Shown here: piece after piece, positions 42,602 to 52,794 of the stretch
Layout of the letters: the number at the start of each line of letters is the position of its first letter
Numbering within the stretch: position 1 is the first letter of the stretch
Source: an uncultured Dehalococcoidia bacterium
GTDB taxonomy: Bacteria; Chloroflexota; Dehalococcoidia; Lucifugimonadales; UBA3495
Length of the DNA stretch: 64,000 nucleotides
Assembly (NCBI GenBank): GCA_951812535.1
Contig: CATOSK010000004.1
Span: 62,001-126,000, forward strand
Direction of reading: 5' to 3'
Notes under the pieces: model-generated
What the model was told of the DNA's origin: nothing
The model's database searches: none
Seen by the model: only the letters and a program-made list of their open reading frames with translations
Made by a program: the position numbers and the translations under genes

Positions 42602-44836
42602 TCACCGCTCCTTCAGGGCGGTGAGGATACTCTCGGGAGTGAGGGGCAGGTCCTGTATTCGGATGCCAACGGCGTCGAACACGGCGTTGGCGATGGCGGG
42701 AGCGACGGGGGGCAGGGGCTGCTCCCCGATGGTCTTGGCGCCAAAGGGCCCATTGCCCCCCGGCGCTTCGACGTGGACGGTCACCAGTTCGGGGATGTCC
42801 TGAATGGTGGGTATCTTAACATCCCCCATGCTGAGGGTGGAAATCTGTCCCTCATCGGCGAGAAGGACTTCCATCAAAGCGTAACCGAACCCCTGGACGA
42901 CAGCGCCGTCGATCTGGCCCTGGTGGGTGATGGGGTTGTGTATGGTGCCGACGTCGTGGGCAGTGACGAACTTGTTCAGCTTGATCTCTCCCGTCTCCGG
43001 GTCCACCTCCACTTCCGCCACCTGGGCACAGAAGCAGGTTACGTCGGGTTCTTCGGCTGGGGTAGTTATGGAGAAGGTTACCGGTTCTCCCCTAGCGGCT
43101 ACCACCCGGCCCGCCAATTCGCCGGTGGTCACCCCGCCTTCGGTGTCCCCGGCCACGTACACCCGGCCGTTGCGGAATACGACCCGCTCCTCGGGCCAGC
43201 CGTAGAACTCGGCGGCCATCAGGGTCAGCTCGCGGCGCACACCCTGGGCCGCGGCCAGGGCGGCGTTGGTGCCGCCGACGCTGCTGCCGCTGCCGGCGCC
43301 GCTGTCGGTGGGACCGCCGTCGGTATCCAACTGGACGGCGGTCACGTCGCCAACCGGGATACCCAAGTCCTCAGCGATCACCTGGCGCCCGACGGTGTGG
43401 GAGCCGGTGCCGGTTTCGGGGACGAGGGTGTGGAAGGTGACCTTTCCATACTGGTCCATGGTCACGCTTACGGAGTAAACGCTCTGTCCCTGGGGACGCT
43501 GTCCCAGGGACATGCCGCGGCCTACATACGGCCCGGACTTGGGGGAGTCCCATCCAGCGGCCTCGGCGGCGGCTCTAAGAGTTTCCTCGCCCCGGATGTT
43601 GTTGTATAGGGCTCCAGTGGCGCACATCTGGCCGTCGCGGACAACGTTGAGTAGGCGAAGCTGGTAGGGGTCCATTCCCAACTCATGGGCGATCATGTCA
43701 GTGTGGGACTCGACGGCGAAGGCGACCTGGGGCTGTCCGGGGGCGCGGTAGGAGCCGCAGGGAACGTTGTTGGTATAGACCATGTAGCTGTCGATGCGGA
43801 AGTTGGGGATGTGGTACTGCCCGCCGGCGGCGTCGCGGCTGCCTGCCAAGCCGGGACGGCCGCGGAACCCGCAGTAGGCCCCGCCGTTGTAGATGACCCG
43901 GCTCTCACGGGCGAGGAACCGCCCTTCCCCGTCGACGCCGGTCTTGATGGTGATGAGGGAGGGATGGCGAGGGTTGCCGGCCATCAGTTCCTCGATGTAG
44001 CTCATTATCATCTTGACCGGGCGTCCGGCCCTTTGAGCGAGGATGTAGGCCAAAGGAACGTTCATGGCGGGAGACTTTCCCCCGAAGTCGCCGCCGATCC
44101 CGCAGGGGTTGACGCGGATGCGCTCTTCGGGCATTCCGAGAGAGTCGGCGAGCTGGGCGCGTAGGGTGTAGGGCACCTTGTTGTTGGCCCATACCTGCAT
44201 CCGATCCGTTTCGTCGATGTCAACGATGCAGGCGTAGGGTTCCATGTAGGCCTGGTGGACCCAAGTGGTGCTGAAGGTGTGTTCGAAGATGCGGGCCGAC
44301 TGGCGGAAACCCTCCTCGGTGTCGCCGCCGGACCAGACCGAGTGGTTGCCGACGTTGCCGTCCACCTGCACAGGGCCGGAGGAGGACTCGAAGACGGGAT
44401 TGCCTTCGTGGACCTTGTGGGAAGTGGGATCCATGGCCTCGACCGGGTCGAAGACAGCGGGCAGGGGCTCGTATTCGACGTCGATGAGAAGCAGGGCTTC
44501 CTCGGCGGTGTCAGGATCGTCGGCGGCCAGCGCGGCCACCTTCTCTCCGACAAAGCGGACCACGTCCTCGGCGAGCAAGGGGACATCGCGGACGGACCGG
44601 CCCACCCGCATTCCGGCGGTGTCCTTGCCGGTGATGACGGCATGGACGCCGGGCATGGCCTCGGCCCGGGAGGTGTCGATGGAGAGGATGCGGGCGTGGG
44701 GGTAGGGGCTGCGGAGGACCTTGCCCCAGAGCATCCCTGGTAGGTTAACGTCGGCGGAGTAGGTGAAGGCGCCGGAGACCTTGTCGGGGCCTTCCTGCCT
44801 GGTAACGGGTTTTCCGATGGTGGCGAAGGTGGTCAT
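42602..44836 (-). CDS. Molybdenum hydroxylase large subunit (XdhA/CoxL-type)
   Basis: A 744-residue molybdopterin-cytosine-dinucleotide-type hydroxylase large subunit. Opening GKPVTRQEGPDKVSGAFTYSADVNLPGMLWGKVLRSPYPHARIL is diagnostic; further PLPAVFDPVEAM, GIGGDFGGKSP, GSYRAPGQPQVAFAVES and GETGTGSHTVG-like PETGTGSHTV segments, and GGPTDSGAGSGSSVGGTNAAL. The active-site AYxCSFR loop of CO dehydrogenase is not present, so CO oxidation is unlikely; purine, aromatic N-heterocycle or aldehyde oxidation fits. The FAD and 2Fe-2S subunits it needs are not next to it. ATG with AGGAG upstream. Confidence 0.9.
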   Translation of the reverse strand: MTTFATIGKPVTRQEGPDKVSGAFTYSADVNLPGMLWGKVLRSPYPHARILSIDTSRAEAMPGVHAVITGKDTAGMRVGRSVRDVPLLAEDVVRFVGEKVAALAADDPDTAEEALLLIDVEYEPLPAVFDPVEAMDPTSHKVHEGNPVFESSSGPVQVDGNVGNHSVWSGGDTEEGFRQSARIFEHTFSTTWVHQAYMEPYACIVDIDETDRMQVWANNKVPYTLRAQLADSLGMPEERIRVNPCGIGGDFGGKSPAMNVPLAYILAQRAGRPVKMIMSYIEELMAGNPRHPSLITIKTGVDGEGRFLARESRVIYNGGAYCGFRGRPGLAGSRDAAGGQYHIPNFRIDSYMVYTNNVPCGSYRAPGQPQVAFAVESHTDMIAHELGMDPYQLRLLNVVRDGQMCATGALYNNIRGEETLRAAAEAAGWDSPKSGPYVGRGMSLGQRPQGQSVYSVSVTMDQYGKVTFHTLVPETGTGSHTVGRQVIAEDLGIPVGDVTAVQLDTDGGPTDSGAGSGSSVGGTNAALAAAQGVRRELTLMAAEFYGWPEERVVFRNGRVYVAGDTEGGVTTGELAGRVVAARGEPVTFSITTPAEEPDVTCFCAQVAEVEVDPETGEIKLNKFVTAHDVGTIHNPITHQGQIDGAVVQGFGYALMEVLLADEGQISTLSMGDVKIPTIQDIPELVTVHVEAPGGNGPFGAKTIGEQPLPPVAPAIANAVFDAVGIRIQDLPLTPESILTALKER

Positions 44837-45005
44837 GGGCCAACTCCTGTCCCTCCGGTCCGGGCATGGCCGTGAGCCGGGGATTGGGGGAGATATGGGG
44901 TTGAGCCAAGTATAGCAAATTGGAGTTCAGGACAGTTAGTCCTGGGGGAATCAGAGAGCAGGCCCGAGGCGTTGCCGGCGATGGGATCCGGGAGAAGTTT
45001 TTATC

Positions 45006-45035
45006 TGTCGCATTTTGCTGCATTCTGTCGCATTG
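45006..45035 (+). repeat. Three tandem TGTCGCATTN decamers
   Basis: TGTCGCATTT, TGCTGCATTC and TGTCGCATTG at 45006, 45016 and 45026, an exact 10-bp period. They lie in the 338-bp gap 44837-45174, which shows no gene. Same TGTC.CA core and spacing as the arrays at 8570 (+) and 16995 (-). Confidence 0.6.
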
Positions 45036-45174
45036 GCCACGGGGAAGGGGCCGCAAAAATGGACTGGCCGAACATTGTGACTGGTTCCATGGTACAGGCA
45101 AGGTACTCCCTTTGGCCATGGGCGTCTGTCAGTAAAAAAGCACGGCGCCGGGGACTGACCGGACATAGCGGGGA

Positions 45175-46992
<1,818 letters not shown>

Positions 46993-46998
46993 GCAGGG

Positions 46999-48366
46999 CT
47001 AAATCCTCATAAGTTGGAGCAGGGGTTCGAGGGACTTTTCTTCGTCAAGATGCCATACCCGCTGGACTATCTCCCCGGCTTGCGGCTCGGTGAGGAGACC
47101 ATCGGCCATGGACCGGAACTTGTCCTCGATTTCAAGGTCGCTGATGGGATTTTCCGGGTGGCCCCGGTGGTAGCCGAGGCGTTCGGAGTAGCGGGCGCCG
47201 TCCCTGGTGACGATCTCGACGATGCTCAACCGCTGTTCGGGGAAGACCCGGGTGCATTCCTCGGAAGCCTCGATGCGAATCTTGTGGACCAGCGCACGCA
47301 GCTGGGGGTCGTGGATGTAACGGTCGGAGAAGTAGCGGCCGTCCACCTCGCCGTACATCAGGGCGACGGCCATGACGTAGGGCATGGAATGGTCGGCGGT
47401 CTCGCGGTTTTCCGGGTCCCACTTGTCCGGTCCGTCGGCCATGACATTGGCCCCGAAGGCGAAAGTCTGGATGTTGACCTCCGAAATGTCCTCGATACTA
47501 TCCAGCCTGGGCCGGATTTTCATGGCGCATTCCAGGGCGGTTTGCGCAACGGAGCCAGCGGGGTAGTGCTTGAAACTGGACTGCATGATGCGGAAGGGGT
47601 TTCCGTTTCCCCCAAACTCAGGCAGCTCGAACGGTCCGGTGACGGCCTTGAGCATCCCCCGGCTGCCTTCGAAGATGTCCAAAGGCCCGGTCATGCCATC
47701 GGCGGCCAACTCGGCGGAGAAGACGGCGTTGCGGCAGGCGTTGGCGGCAGCGCAGCCCTTCCACATAGAGACGTTGCCGAAGCGGATTTCCCCAAGGACG
47801 ATATTGGATGCAGCGGTCAGGGCGATGGCGTGGGCAGTTTGTTCCGGGGTCAGATTCATCATTTTAGACGCGCCGCAGGAAGCCGCGACCCCGATGTTGA
47901 TGGCCTGGTCGAAACCGAGGTCACGGAGAGCGGCAGCGTCGGCGAAGCGGGCGTAGACCTCCCAAGCGAGAACCCCTCCGAGAATGGCGGCCCTGCCATC
48001 CTGCCCGTTAATCTCCGCTGCGGACAGCACAGCGGCGAAGCCGTCGGTGGGATGCCCGCTTTCCTTGGCCTCCGGTCCCTGGTAAAAGTCGTTGAAGTCC
48101 AAGTAACGGATCATGATTCCGTTGGCGAAGGCGGCGAGGTCGGGAGAGGTGGAGTCTCCGCTCCACAGGATGGTTGCGGGGCGGTTGCTGGAAACCCGGC
48201 GGGCCGCATCCCGGGCGATCTTGCTGGGGCCGCTGGAGTAGGCACCCAGGGCGCATCCCAGGGTGTCCAGCCAGAGGCGCTTGGACTGGTGGATGACATC
48301 GGGGGGAAGGTCCTCGTAGGCCAGGGCACTGGTGTAGGAGCTCAGGTAGTCGACGATGCGGTCCAA
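46999..48366 (-). CDS. MmgE/PrpD-family protein (2-methylcitrate dehydratase-like)
   Basis: A 455-residue all-helical-plus-lid protein of the MmgE/PrpD family, whose members dehydrate 2-methylcitrate, cis-aconitate or related acids or are iminodisuccinate epimerases. Seen: [19 protein letters not shown], the [29 protein letters not shown] stretch with the family Asp and His, and [19 protein letters not shown] start, GAGGTAA upstream. Next to an enolase-superfamily enzyme and aconitase on the same strand, which suggests dicarboxylic or tricarboxylic acid use, but propionate genes (PrpB/PrpC) are absent from the window. Confidence 0.88.
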   Translation of the reverse strand: MDRIVDYLSSYTSALAYEDLPPDVIHQSKRLWLDTLGCALGAYSSGPSKIARDAARRVSSNRPATILWSGDSTSPDLAAFANGIMIRYLDFNDFYQGPEAKESGHPTDGFAAVLSAAEINGQDGRAAILGGVLAWEVYARFADAAALRDLGFDQAINIGVAASCGASKMMNLTPEQTAHAIALTAASNIVLGEIRFGNVSMWKGCAAANACRNAVFSAELAADGMTGPLDIFEGSRGMLKAVTGPFELPEFGGNGNPFRIMQSSFKHYPAGSVAQTALECAMKIRPRLDSIEDISEVNIQTFAFGANVMADGPDKWDPENRETADHSMPYVMAVALMYGEVDGRYFSDRYIHDPQLRALVHKIRIEASEECTRVFPEQRLSIVEIVTRDGARYSERLGYHRGHPENPISDLEIEDKFRSMADGLLTEPQAGEIVQRVWHLDEEKSLEPLLQLMRI

Positions 48367-48382
48367 GGGTTACCTCGCGGGA

Positions 48383-49483
48383 TTAATGGATGGCGTATTG
48401 TTCCAGGGCGTCGTGATTCAGCTCCAGTCCCAGGCCGGGCCCTGACAACAGTTGGAGCCGGCCACGGACGGGCCGGGGCGGATTGACGAATACGGCGTCG
48501 GTGGTCTGGGAAGAACCCAGGTGAAACTCGGTCATCAGACCGTTGGCGACACCACCGATGATGTGGGAGTTGTGGAGGTGAAAGGCCCCTCCGGTGGCCA
48601 TGGGCAGGTGGTACATCTCGGCCATGTGGGCGACCTTCAATCCGCCGGTGTAGCCGCCACTGTCGAGGACGTTGGTGTGCATTATGTCCACCGCTCCGCC
48701 GGCGATGAGGTCCCGGTTGTCCCAGAGGTTGCCGCTGTAAGCCCGGGCGGCGAGAGGGATCGTGGTGGTGCGGCGGAGTTCGGCCATGAGGCGGGGGTCG
48801 CGCATGGAGACGGGGTGGTCGAAGCAGCCGATGTTAAGGGGTTCAAGGCGCTTCAGGAGTTGTTTGGCGTGGTAGAAATCATACTTGCCGTTGCCGTCCA
48901 CCAGGATCATCACGTCATCCCCGACGGCGTCGCGGAGAGCTGCGAGGCGGCGGGCGTCGACGGAAATGTCCTGGCCCCGGTCAGCAGCGACGGCCTGGTA
49001 CTTCATCCGGTCGTGTCCCTCGGCGACCACCTGCCTGGCCAGTTGGACCAGTTCGTCATCGGTGAGGACGGCGAGGCCAAAGGTGATGTAGCAGGGGATG
49101 GAGTCGGAGGCGCCCCCGAGGAGGCGATGCACGGGTTGGTTTAGGAACTTGCCCTTGATGTCCCAGAGGGCCAGGTCCACGCCGCTAATGGCGCGGGCCA
49201 CGACGCCGACCGAGGCCTTGTAGGACGCGCTGATGTCCCAGGAGGCGTCGCGCCAGATGCGCTCGATGTCGAGGGGATCCCGGCCGGTGATGAAAGGACC
49301 CAATTCCCCGACTATCAACTCCCGCGTGGCCTTCTGCTCATAGTCGCGGCCGATCCCGATCCCGGTGATGCCTTCATCAGTGTGGACCTGGATTACCATG
49401 ATGCCGAGGCTGCTGTCCGCGCCACTAATGGGGATCTTGATGGGAACGCTGAGGCAATGGGCCTCGACGCTGGTGATCCTCAT
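48383..49483 (-). CDS. Mandelate racemase/muconate lactonizing enzyme-family protein
   Basis: A 366-residue enolase-superfamily enzyme: N-terminal capping domain (MRITSVEAHCLSVPIKIPIS), then a TIM barrel with a KxQ-type strand 2 motif (RMKYQAVA), the metal ligand DGNGKYD, FDHPVSM, and a C-terminal GGAFHLHNSH with candidate catalytic His. The third metal ligand appears in TTIPLAARAYSG, where a clear acidic residue is missing, so activity or metal binding may be non-standard. ATG 49483 chosen; the frame extends upstream through a dispersed repeat, which is not coding. Substrate unknown. Confidence 0.86.
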   Translation of the reverse strand: MRITSVEAHCLSVPIKIPISGADSSLGIMVIQVHTDEGITGIGIGRDYEQKATRELIVGELGPFITGRDPLDIERIWRDASWDISASYKASVGVVARAISGVDLALWDIKGKFLNQPVHRLLGGASDSIPCYITFGLAVLTDDELVQLARQVVAEGHDRMKYQAVAADRGQDISVDARRLAALRDAVGDDVMILVDGNGKYDFYHAKQLLKRLEPLNIGCFDHPVSMRDPRLMAELRRTTTIPLAARAYSGNLWDNRDLIAGGAVDIMHTNVLDSGGYTGGLKVAHMAEMYHLPMATGGAFHLHNSHIIGGVANGLMTEFHLGSSQTTDAVFVNPPRPVRGRLQLLSGPGLGLELNHDALEQYAIH

Positions 49484-49529
49484 GATTTCTTCCCGCCTGG
49501 TAGAGGTTGGGAGCCGGTGGGGGTCCACG

Positions 49530-49547
49530 TTCCCGCCTGCGCGGGAA
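49530..49547. repeat. Short dispersed hairpin repeat (TTCCCGC-N4-GCGGGAA)
   Basis: Perfect inverted repeat TTCCCGC CTGC GCGGGAA followed by TGACGGGGGAGCG, the widespread intergenic repeat family whose - strand reads as RHSRAGGN. It sits between aconitase and the enolase-superfamily gene. Confidence 0.75.
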
Positions 49548-49629
49548 TGACGGGGGAGCGATGATGAAGAAAGGCGAGCCGGTGGCCCGCCTTCCGTTGG
49601 TTGCCGGTTGCCTCTTCCAAACTGATGGT

Positions 49630-51900
49630 TTACTGGTGGAAGAGGTTGAGGGCTGAACCGACCCGGTACCACTCGAACTGGCTGTCGCCGTAGGAGTGGA
49701 GGAGCTCCAGGGTCTCCTCGGTGCCGTCGGAGTGCTTGACAATGCAGTGGACCGGCTTTCCGGGTGCGATGTCGTTAAGGCCGACCAAGCTGATCCGGTC
49801 GTCCTCCAGGATCTTGTCATAGTCGGCGGGGTCGGGGAAGGTGAGGGCCAAGAGGCCCTGCTTCTTCAGGTTACTCTCGTGGATCCGGGCGAAGGAGCGG
49901 ACGATGACCGCTCCGCCACCGAGGAGCCTGGGGGACATGGCGGCGTGCTCCCGGCTGCTTCCTTCGCCGTAGTTGGAGTCGCCAATGACGACCCATTTGA
50001 TGCCCCGGGACTGGTAGTCGCGGGCGATCTGAGCGAACCAGAGGCCCTCTTCGCCACTGATGACGTTCCGGCCCTTGCCGGCCTCACCGTTGTAGGCGTT
50101 GATCGCGCCCATGAACATGTTGTCGCTGAACTTGCTCAGGTGACCCCGGTAGCGAAGCCAAACTCCGGCGGGAGAGATGCTGTCGGTGGTGGTTTTTCCC
50201 TGGGCCTTGAGGAGCACGGGCATATCGTGAAGGTCGGCACCGTCCCAGGCCGCCCAGGGCTGGAGCAGTTCGATGCGCTCACTGTTGGGATCCACGGTCA
50301 GCTCGATATCGCTGCCGTCCTCGGGAGGGGCTTCGTAGGAAGAGGTTCCGGCGGCGAAGTTCTGGGACGGGACTTCGGGGGCCTCCTTGGGGGGCTCGAG
50401 CATAAACTCGGAGCCGTCGGCGGCGGTGAGGGTGTCGGTCAGCGGGTTGAAGGACAAGCGGCCGGCCAGGGCCAGGGCAGTAACGATTTCGGGGCTGCCG
50501 ATGAGATTCATCGTGGAGGCCTCGCCGTCGTTGCGCGCGGGGAAGTTGCGGTTGTAGGACGTGACGATGGTGTTGGCCCGCCCGACGGACTCCCCCTGGC
50601 GGCGCCACTGTCCGATGCAGGGGCCACAGGCGTTGGCCAGAACGGTGGCGTCGATGTCCTGGAGGGACTGCATCTGTCCGTCCCGCTCGATGGTGGCGCG
50701 CACCTGCTCCGATCCGGGGGTGACCATGAATGGGACGGCGGCCTTGATGCCGCGGGCCTTGGCCTGCTCGGCGACGTCGGCGGAGCGGCTCATGTCCTCG
50801 TAGGAAGAGTTGGTGCAGCTTCCGATGAGGGCAGAAGCGATGTTATCCACCAACCCGCTGTCCTGTGCCAATTCCGCGGCCATCTGGGAAATGGGGCGGG
50901 CGCGGTCGGGAGAGTGGGGGCCGACGAGGTGGGGTTCCAACTCGGAGAGGTTGATTTCCACGATGCGGTCGTAGTACTGGTCCGGGTTCGCCTCGACCTC
51001 GGGGTCGGCGGCGAAGAGATGCTTGTACTCGTCAGCGAGTTCCGCCAACTCTCCCCGGTTGGTGGCCTGGAGGTAGCGGGACATGCGATCGTCGTAGGGG
51101 AAGACGGAGGTGGTGGCGCCAAGCTCGGCGCCCATGTTGGTTATGGTGGCCTTGCCGGTGGCGCTAATGGAGGCGCAGCCGGGTCCGAAGTATTCGATGA
51201 CGGCGTTGGTCCCACCGGAGACGGTGAGTTCGCCGGCCAGGTAAAGAATGACATCCTTGGGAGCGGTCCAGCCGCTCATCTGGCCGGTTAGGCGGACGCC
51301 GACGATGCGGGGATAGAGGACCTCCCAAGGAAGGCCGGCCATGACTTCGACGGCGTCGGCTCCGCCCACGCCCACAGAGACGGAGGACAGGCCACCGCCC
51401 ATGGGGGTGTGGGAGTCGGTGCCGAGCATCATCTGGCCGGGGTAGGCATAGTTTTCGAAAGCAACCTGGTGGATGATTCCGGCGCCGGGGCCCCAGAATC
51501 CCATGCCGTACTTGGCAGCTGCGGCACGAAGGAAGTTGTAGACCTCGTCGTTTTCCAGCAGGGACTCGCGGAGGTCAGAGCTCCCTTCGACGCGGGCCTG
51601 GATCAGGTGATCACAGTGGATGCTGGTGGGCACGGCGGTAGAGGGGCGCATGGTCTGCATGAACTGCAGCACGGCGCTCTGTCCGAGCACGTCCTGGAGG
51701 ATCACCCGGTCGGGCCGGAGGTTCACGTAGGACTCGCCACGGACAACGTCGGTCTGGGTGGGGTCGTCAAGGTGCGAAAGGAAGATTTTTTCGGTCAAGG
51801 TCAGGGGCCGGTCAACGCTTTGGCGGACAATGCCAAGGTGCCGGTCCAGAGTCTGGTATAACCCGGAAACGACTTCGCGGGTTGGTTCAACGGTAACCAT
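49630..51900 (-). CDS. Aconitate hydratase
   Basis: A 756-residue aconitase of the mitochondrial-like type, interconverting citrate and isocitrate in the TCA cycle. The three Fe-S Cys are visible: one in IGSCTNSSYEDM and two in ANACGPCIGQW. Also LGTDSHTPMGGGL and the swivel-domain motif IGDSNYGEGSSREHAAMSPR. ATG 51900 has GGAGGAG upstream; the frame open to 52002 is leader. A consensus promoter lies at 52008-52036. Confidence 0.94.
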   Translation of the reverse strand: MVTVEPTREVVSGLYQTLDRHLGIVRQSVDRPLTLTEKIFLSHLDDPTQTDVVRGESYVNLRPDRVILQDVLGQSAVLQFMQTMRPSTAVPTSIHCDHLIQARVEGSSDLRESLLENDEVYNFLRAAAAKYGMGFWGPGAGIIHQVAFENYAYPGQMMLGTDSHTPMGGGLSSVSVGVGGADAVEVMAGLPWEVLYPRIVGVRLTGQMSGWTAPKDVILYLAGELTVSGGTNAVIEYFGPGCASISATGKATITNMGAELGATTSVFPYDDRMSRYLQATNRGELAELADEYKHLFAADPEVEANPDQYYDRIVEINLSELEPHLVGPHSPDRARPISQMAAELAQDSGLVDNIASALIGSCTNSSYEDMSRSADVAEQAKARGIKAAVPFMVTPGSEQVRATIERDGQMQSLQDIDATVLANACGPCIGQWRRQGESVGRANTIVTSYNRNFPARNDGEASTMNLIGSPEIVTALALAGRLSFNPLTDTLTAADGSEFMLEPPKEAPEVPSQNFAAGTSSYEAPPEDGSDIELTVDPNSERIELLQPWAAWDGADLHDMPVLLKAQGKTTTDSISPAGVWLRYRGHLSKFSDNMFMGAINAYNGEAGKGRNVISGEEGLWFAQIARDYQSRGIKWVVIGDSNYGEGSSREHAAMSPRLLGGGAVIVRSFARIHESNLKKQGLLALTFPDPADYDKILEDDRISLVGLNDIAPGKPVHCIVKHSDGTEETLELLHSYGDSQFEWYRVGSALNLFHQ

Positions 51901-52007
51901 TTCGGTTCTCCTCCCCGTTAATAAATGATTGCGCAGGAAAAGGGAGCCGGTCAGTCTGGCCAGCCCTCCCCGGGCACCGGCAATCCTCCCACCGATGTCC
52001 ATCGGTT

Positions 52008-52036
52008 AGTTTAGAATCAGGTGGATATACTGTCAA
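52008..52036 (-). promoter_or_regulatory. Promoter of the aconitase gene
   Basis: On the - strand TTGACA (52036-52031), 17-bp spacer starting GTATAT, TAAACT (52013-52008), about 100 bases before the ATG. Confidence 0.65.
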
Positions 52037-52149
52037 ACCGATGGGGTCGGATGCTGTTGACAGGGTTAGGAGGAGGAAATAGGCTTCGCTTCAGATTGGG
52101 TTTCATGGCAGGGAGTGGGGGAACAGGCGGACCACGAGGGAGTTGAAGG

Positions 52150-52698
52150 ATGGCGAATGGAGAAGCGGAGAACAAGATTTTTGTGCTGGACCCGACCGCT
52201 CCGCCCCGAAAGCTGGAGCGAGAGCTGGCGCTGAGGCCGGAGGATTTGCGGGGGAAGACGGTGGGGTTTTTGTGGAACAGCAAGCCGAACGGGGATGTTC
52301 TGTTCGGGCGGCTGGAGGACCTGCTGAGGGAGAAATATGAGATCAGCGGGGTTCAGTACAGAAGGAAGCCTACGTCATCGGCACCAGCGACGGAAGCGGT
52401 GATAGACGAGATGGCGGCTTCCGTTGACATTGCGGTGGTAGGGCTGGCGGATTGAGGGTCATGCACGTCGTGGAGTATCCACGACGCGGTGCAACTGGAA
52501 CGGCGAGGCGTACCGACGGTTACGGTGGGCAGCCACCTTTTCGTGCGGCTGGGGGAGACAGAAAAGCGGGCGCTGGGGATGCCGGAGCTTCCGATGGCGA
52601 TCACGCAGCATCCGATTGGGGGGACCAAAGGGGATGCGGTGGTCTCCAAGGCGGATGGGCTGCTCGATATGGTGGTTTCGGGGCTGACGGTGGGATAG
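52150..52698 (+). CDS. UGSC-family selenoprotein (in-frame UGA as Sec102)
   Basis: A 182-codon gene with one internal TGA at 52453-52455. The N-terminal part (FVLDPTAPPRKLERELALRP, then GKTVGFLWNSKPNGDVLFGRL) and the C-terminal part (SIHDAVQLERRGVPTVTV ... MAITQHPIGG) belong to one protein, and the TGA gives VGLAD-U-GSCTSW, the motif that names the UGSC family; relatives without Sec have CGSC there. A perfect 7-bp stem with an outer stem forms directly after the UGA (52462-52493). So this is almost surely read as selenocysteine, and reporting it as two short ORFs would be wrong. The family's reaction is not known; the UxxC pair points to redox chemistry. Confidence 0.9.
52453..52493 (+). promoter_or_regulatory. 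UGA codon and bacterial SECIS-like stem-loop
   Basis: UGA at 52453-52455, seven bases later TGCAC, then the stem GTCGTGG / CCACGAC (7 bp, perfect) around loop AGTAT, then GCG and GTGCA closing the outer stem. The loop centre lies about 21 bases after the UGA, the distance at which SelB-recognised bacterial SECIS loops lie. Confidence 0.8.
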
Positions 52699-52701
52699 GG
52701 A

Positions 52702-52740
52702 GGGGTTACGTTGGGGGATTCATCCCCCAAACCCCCCGAG
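52702..52740 (+). repeat. Post-stop hairpin repeat, copy 1
   Basis: GGGGTTACGTTGGGGGA then TCCCCCAA ACCCCCC: stem TTGGGGGA/TCCCCCAA. Begins 4 bases after the stop of the UGSC gene. Same sequence as four other copies. Confidence 0.85.
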
Positions 52741-52794
52741 TCCAGGTTCGCGGTGGGGAAATGCACCGGCGACGGGGTAGGACAGGAGGCGGCG

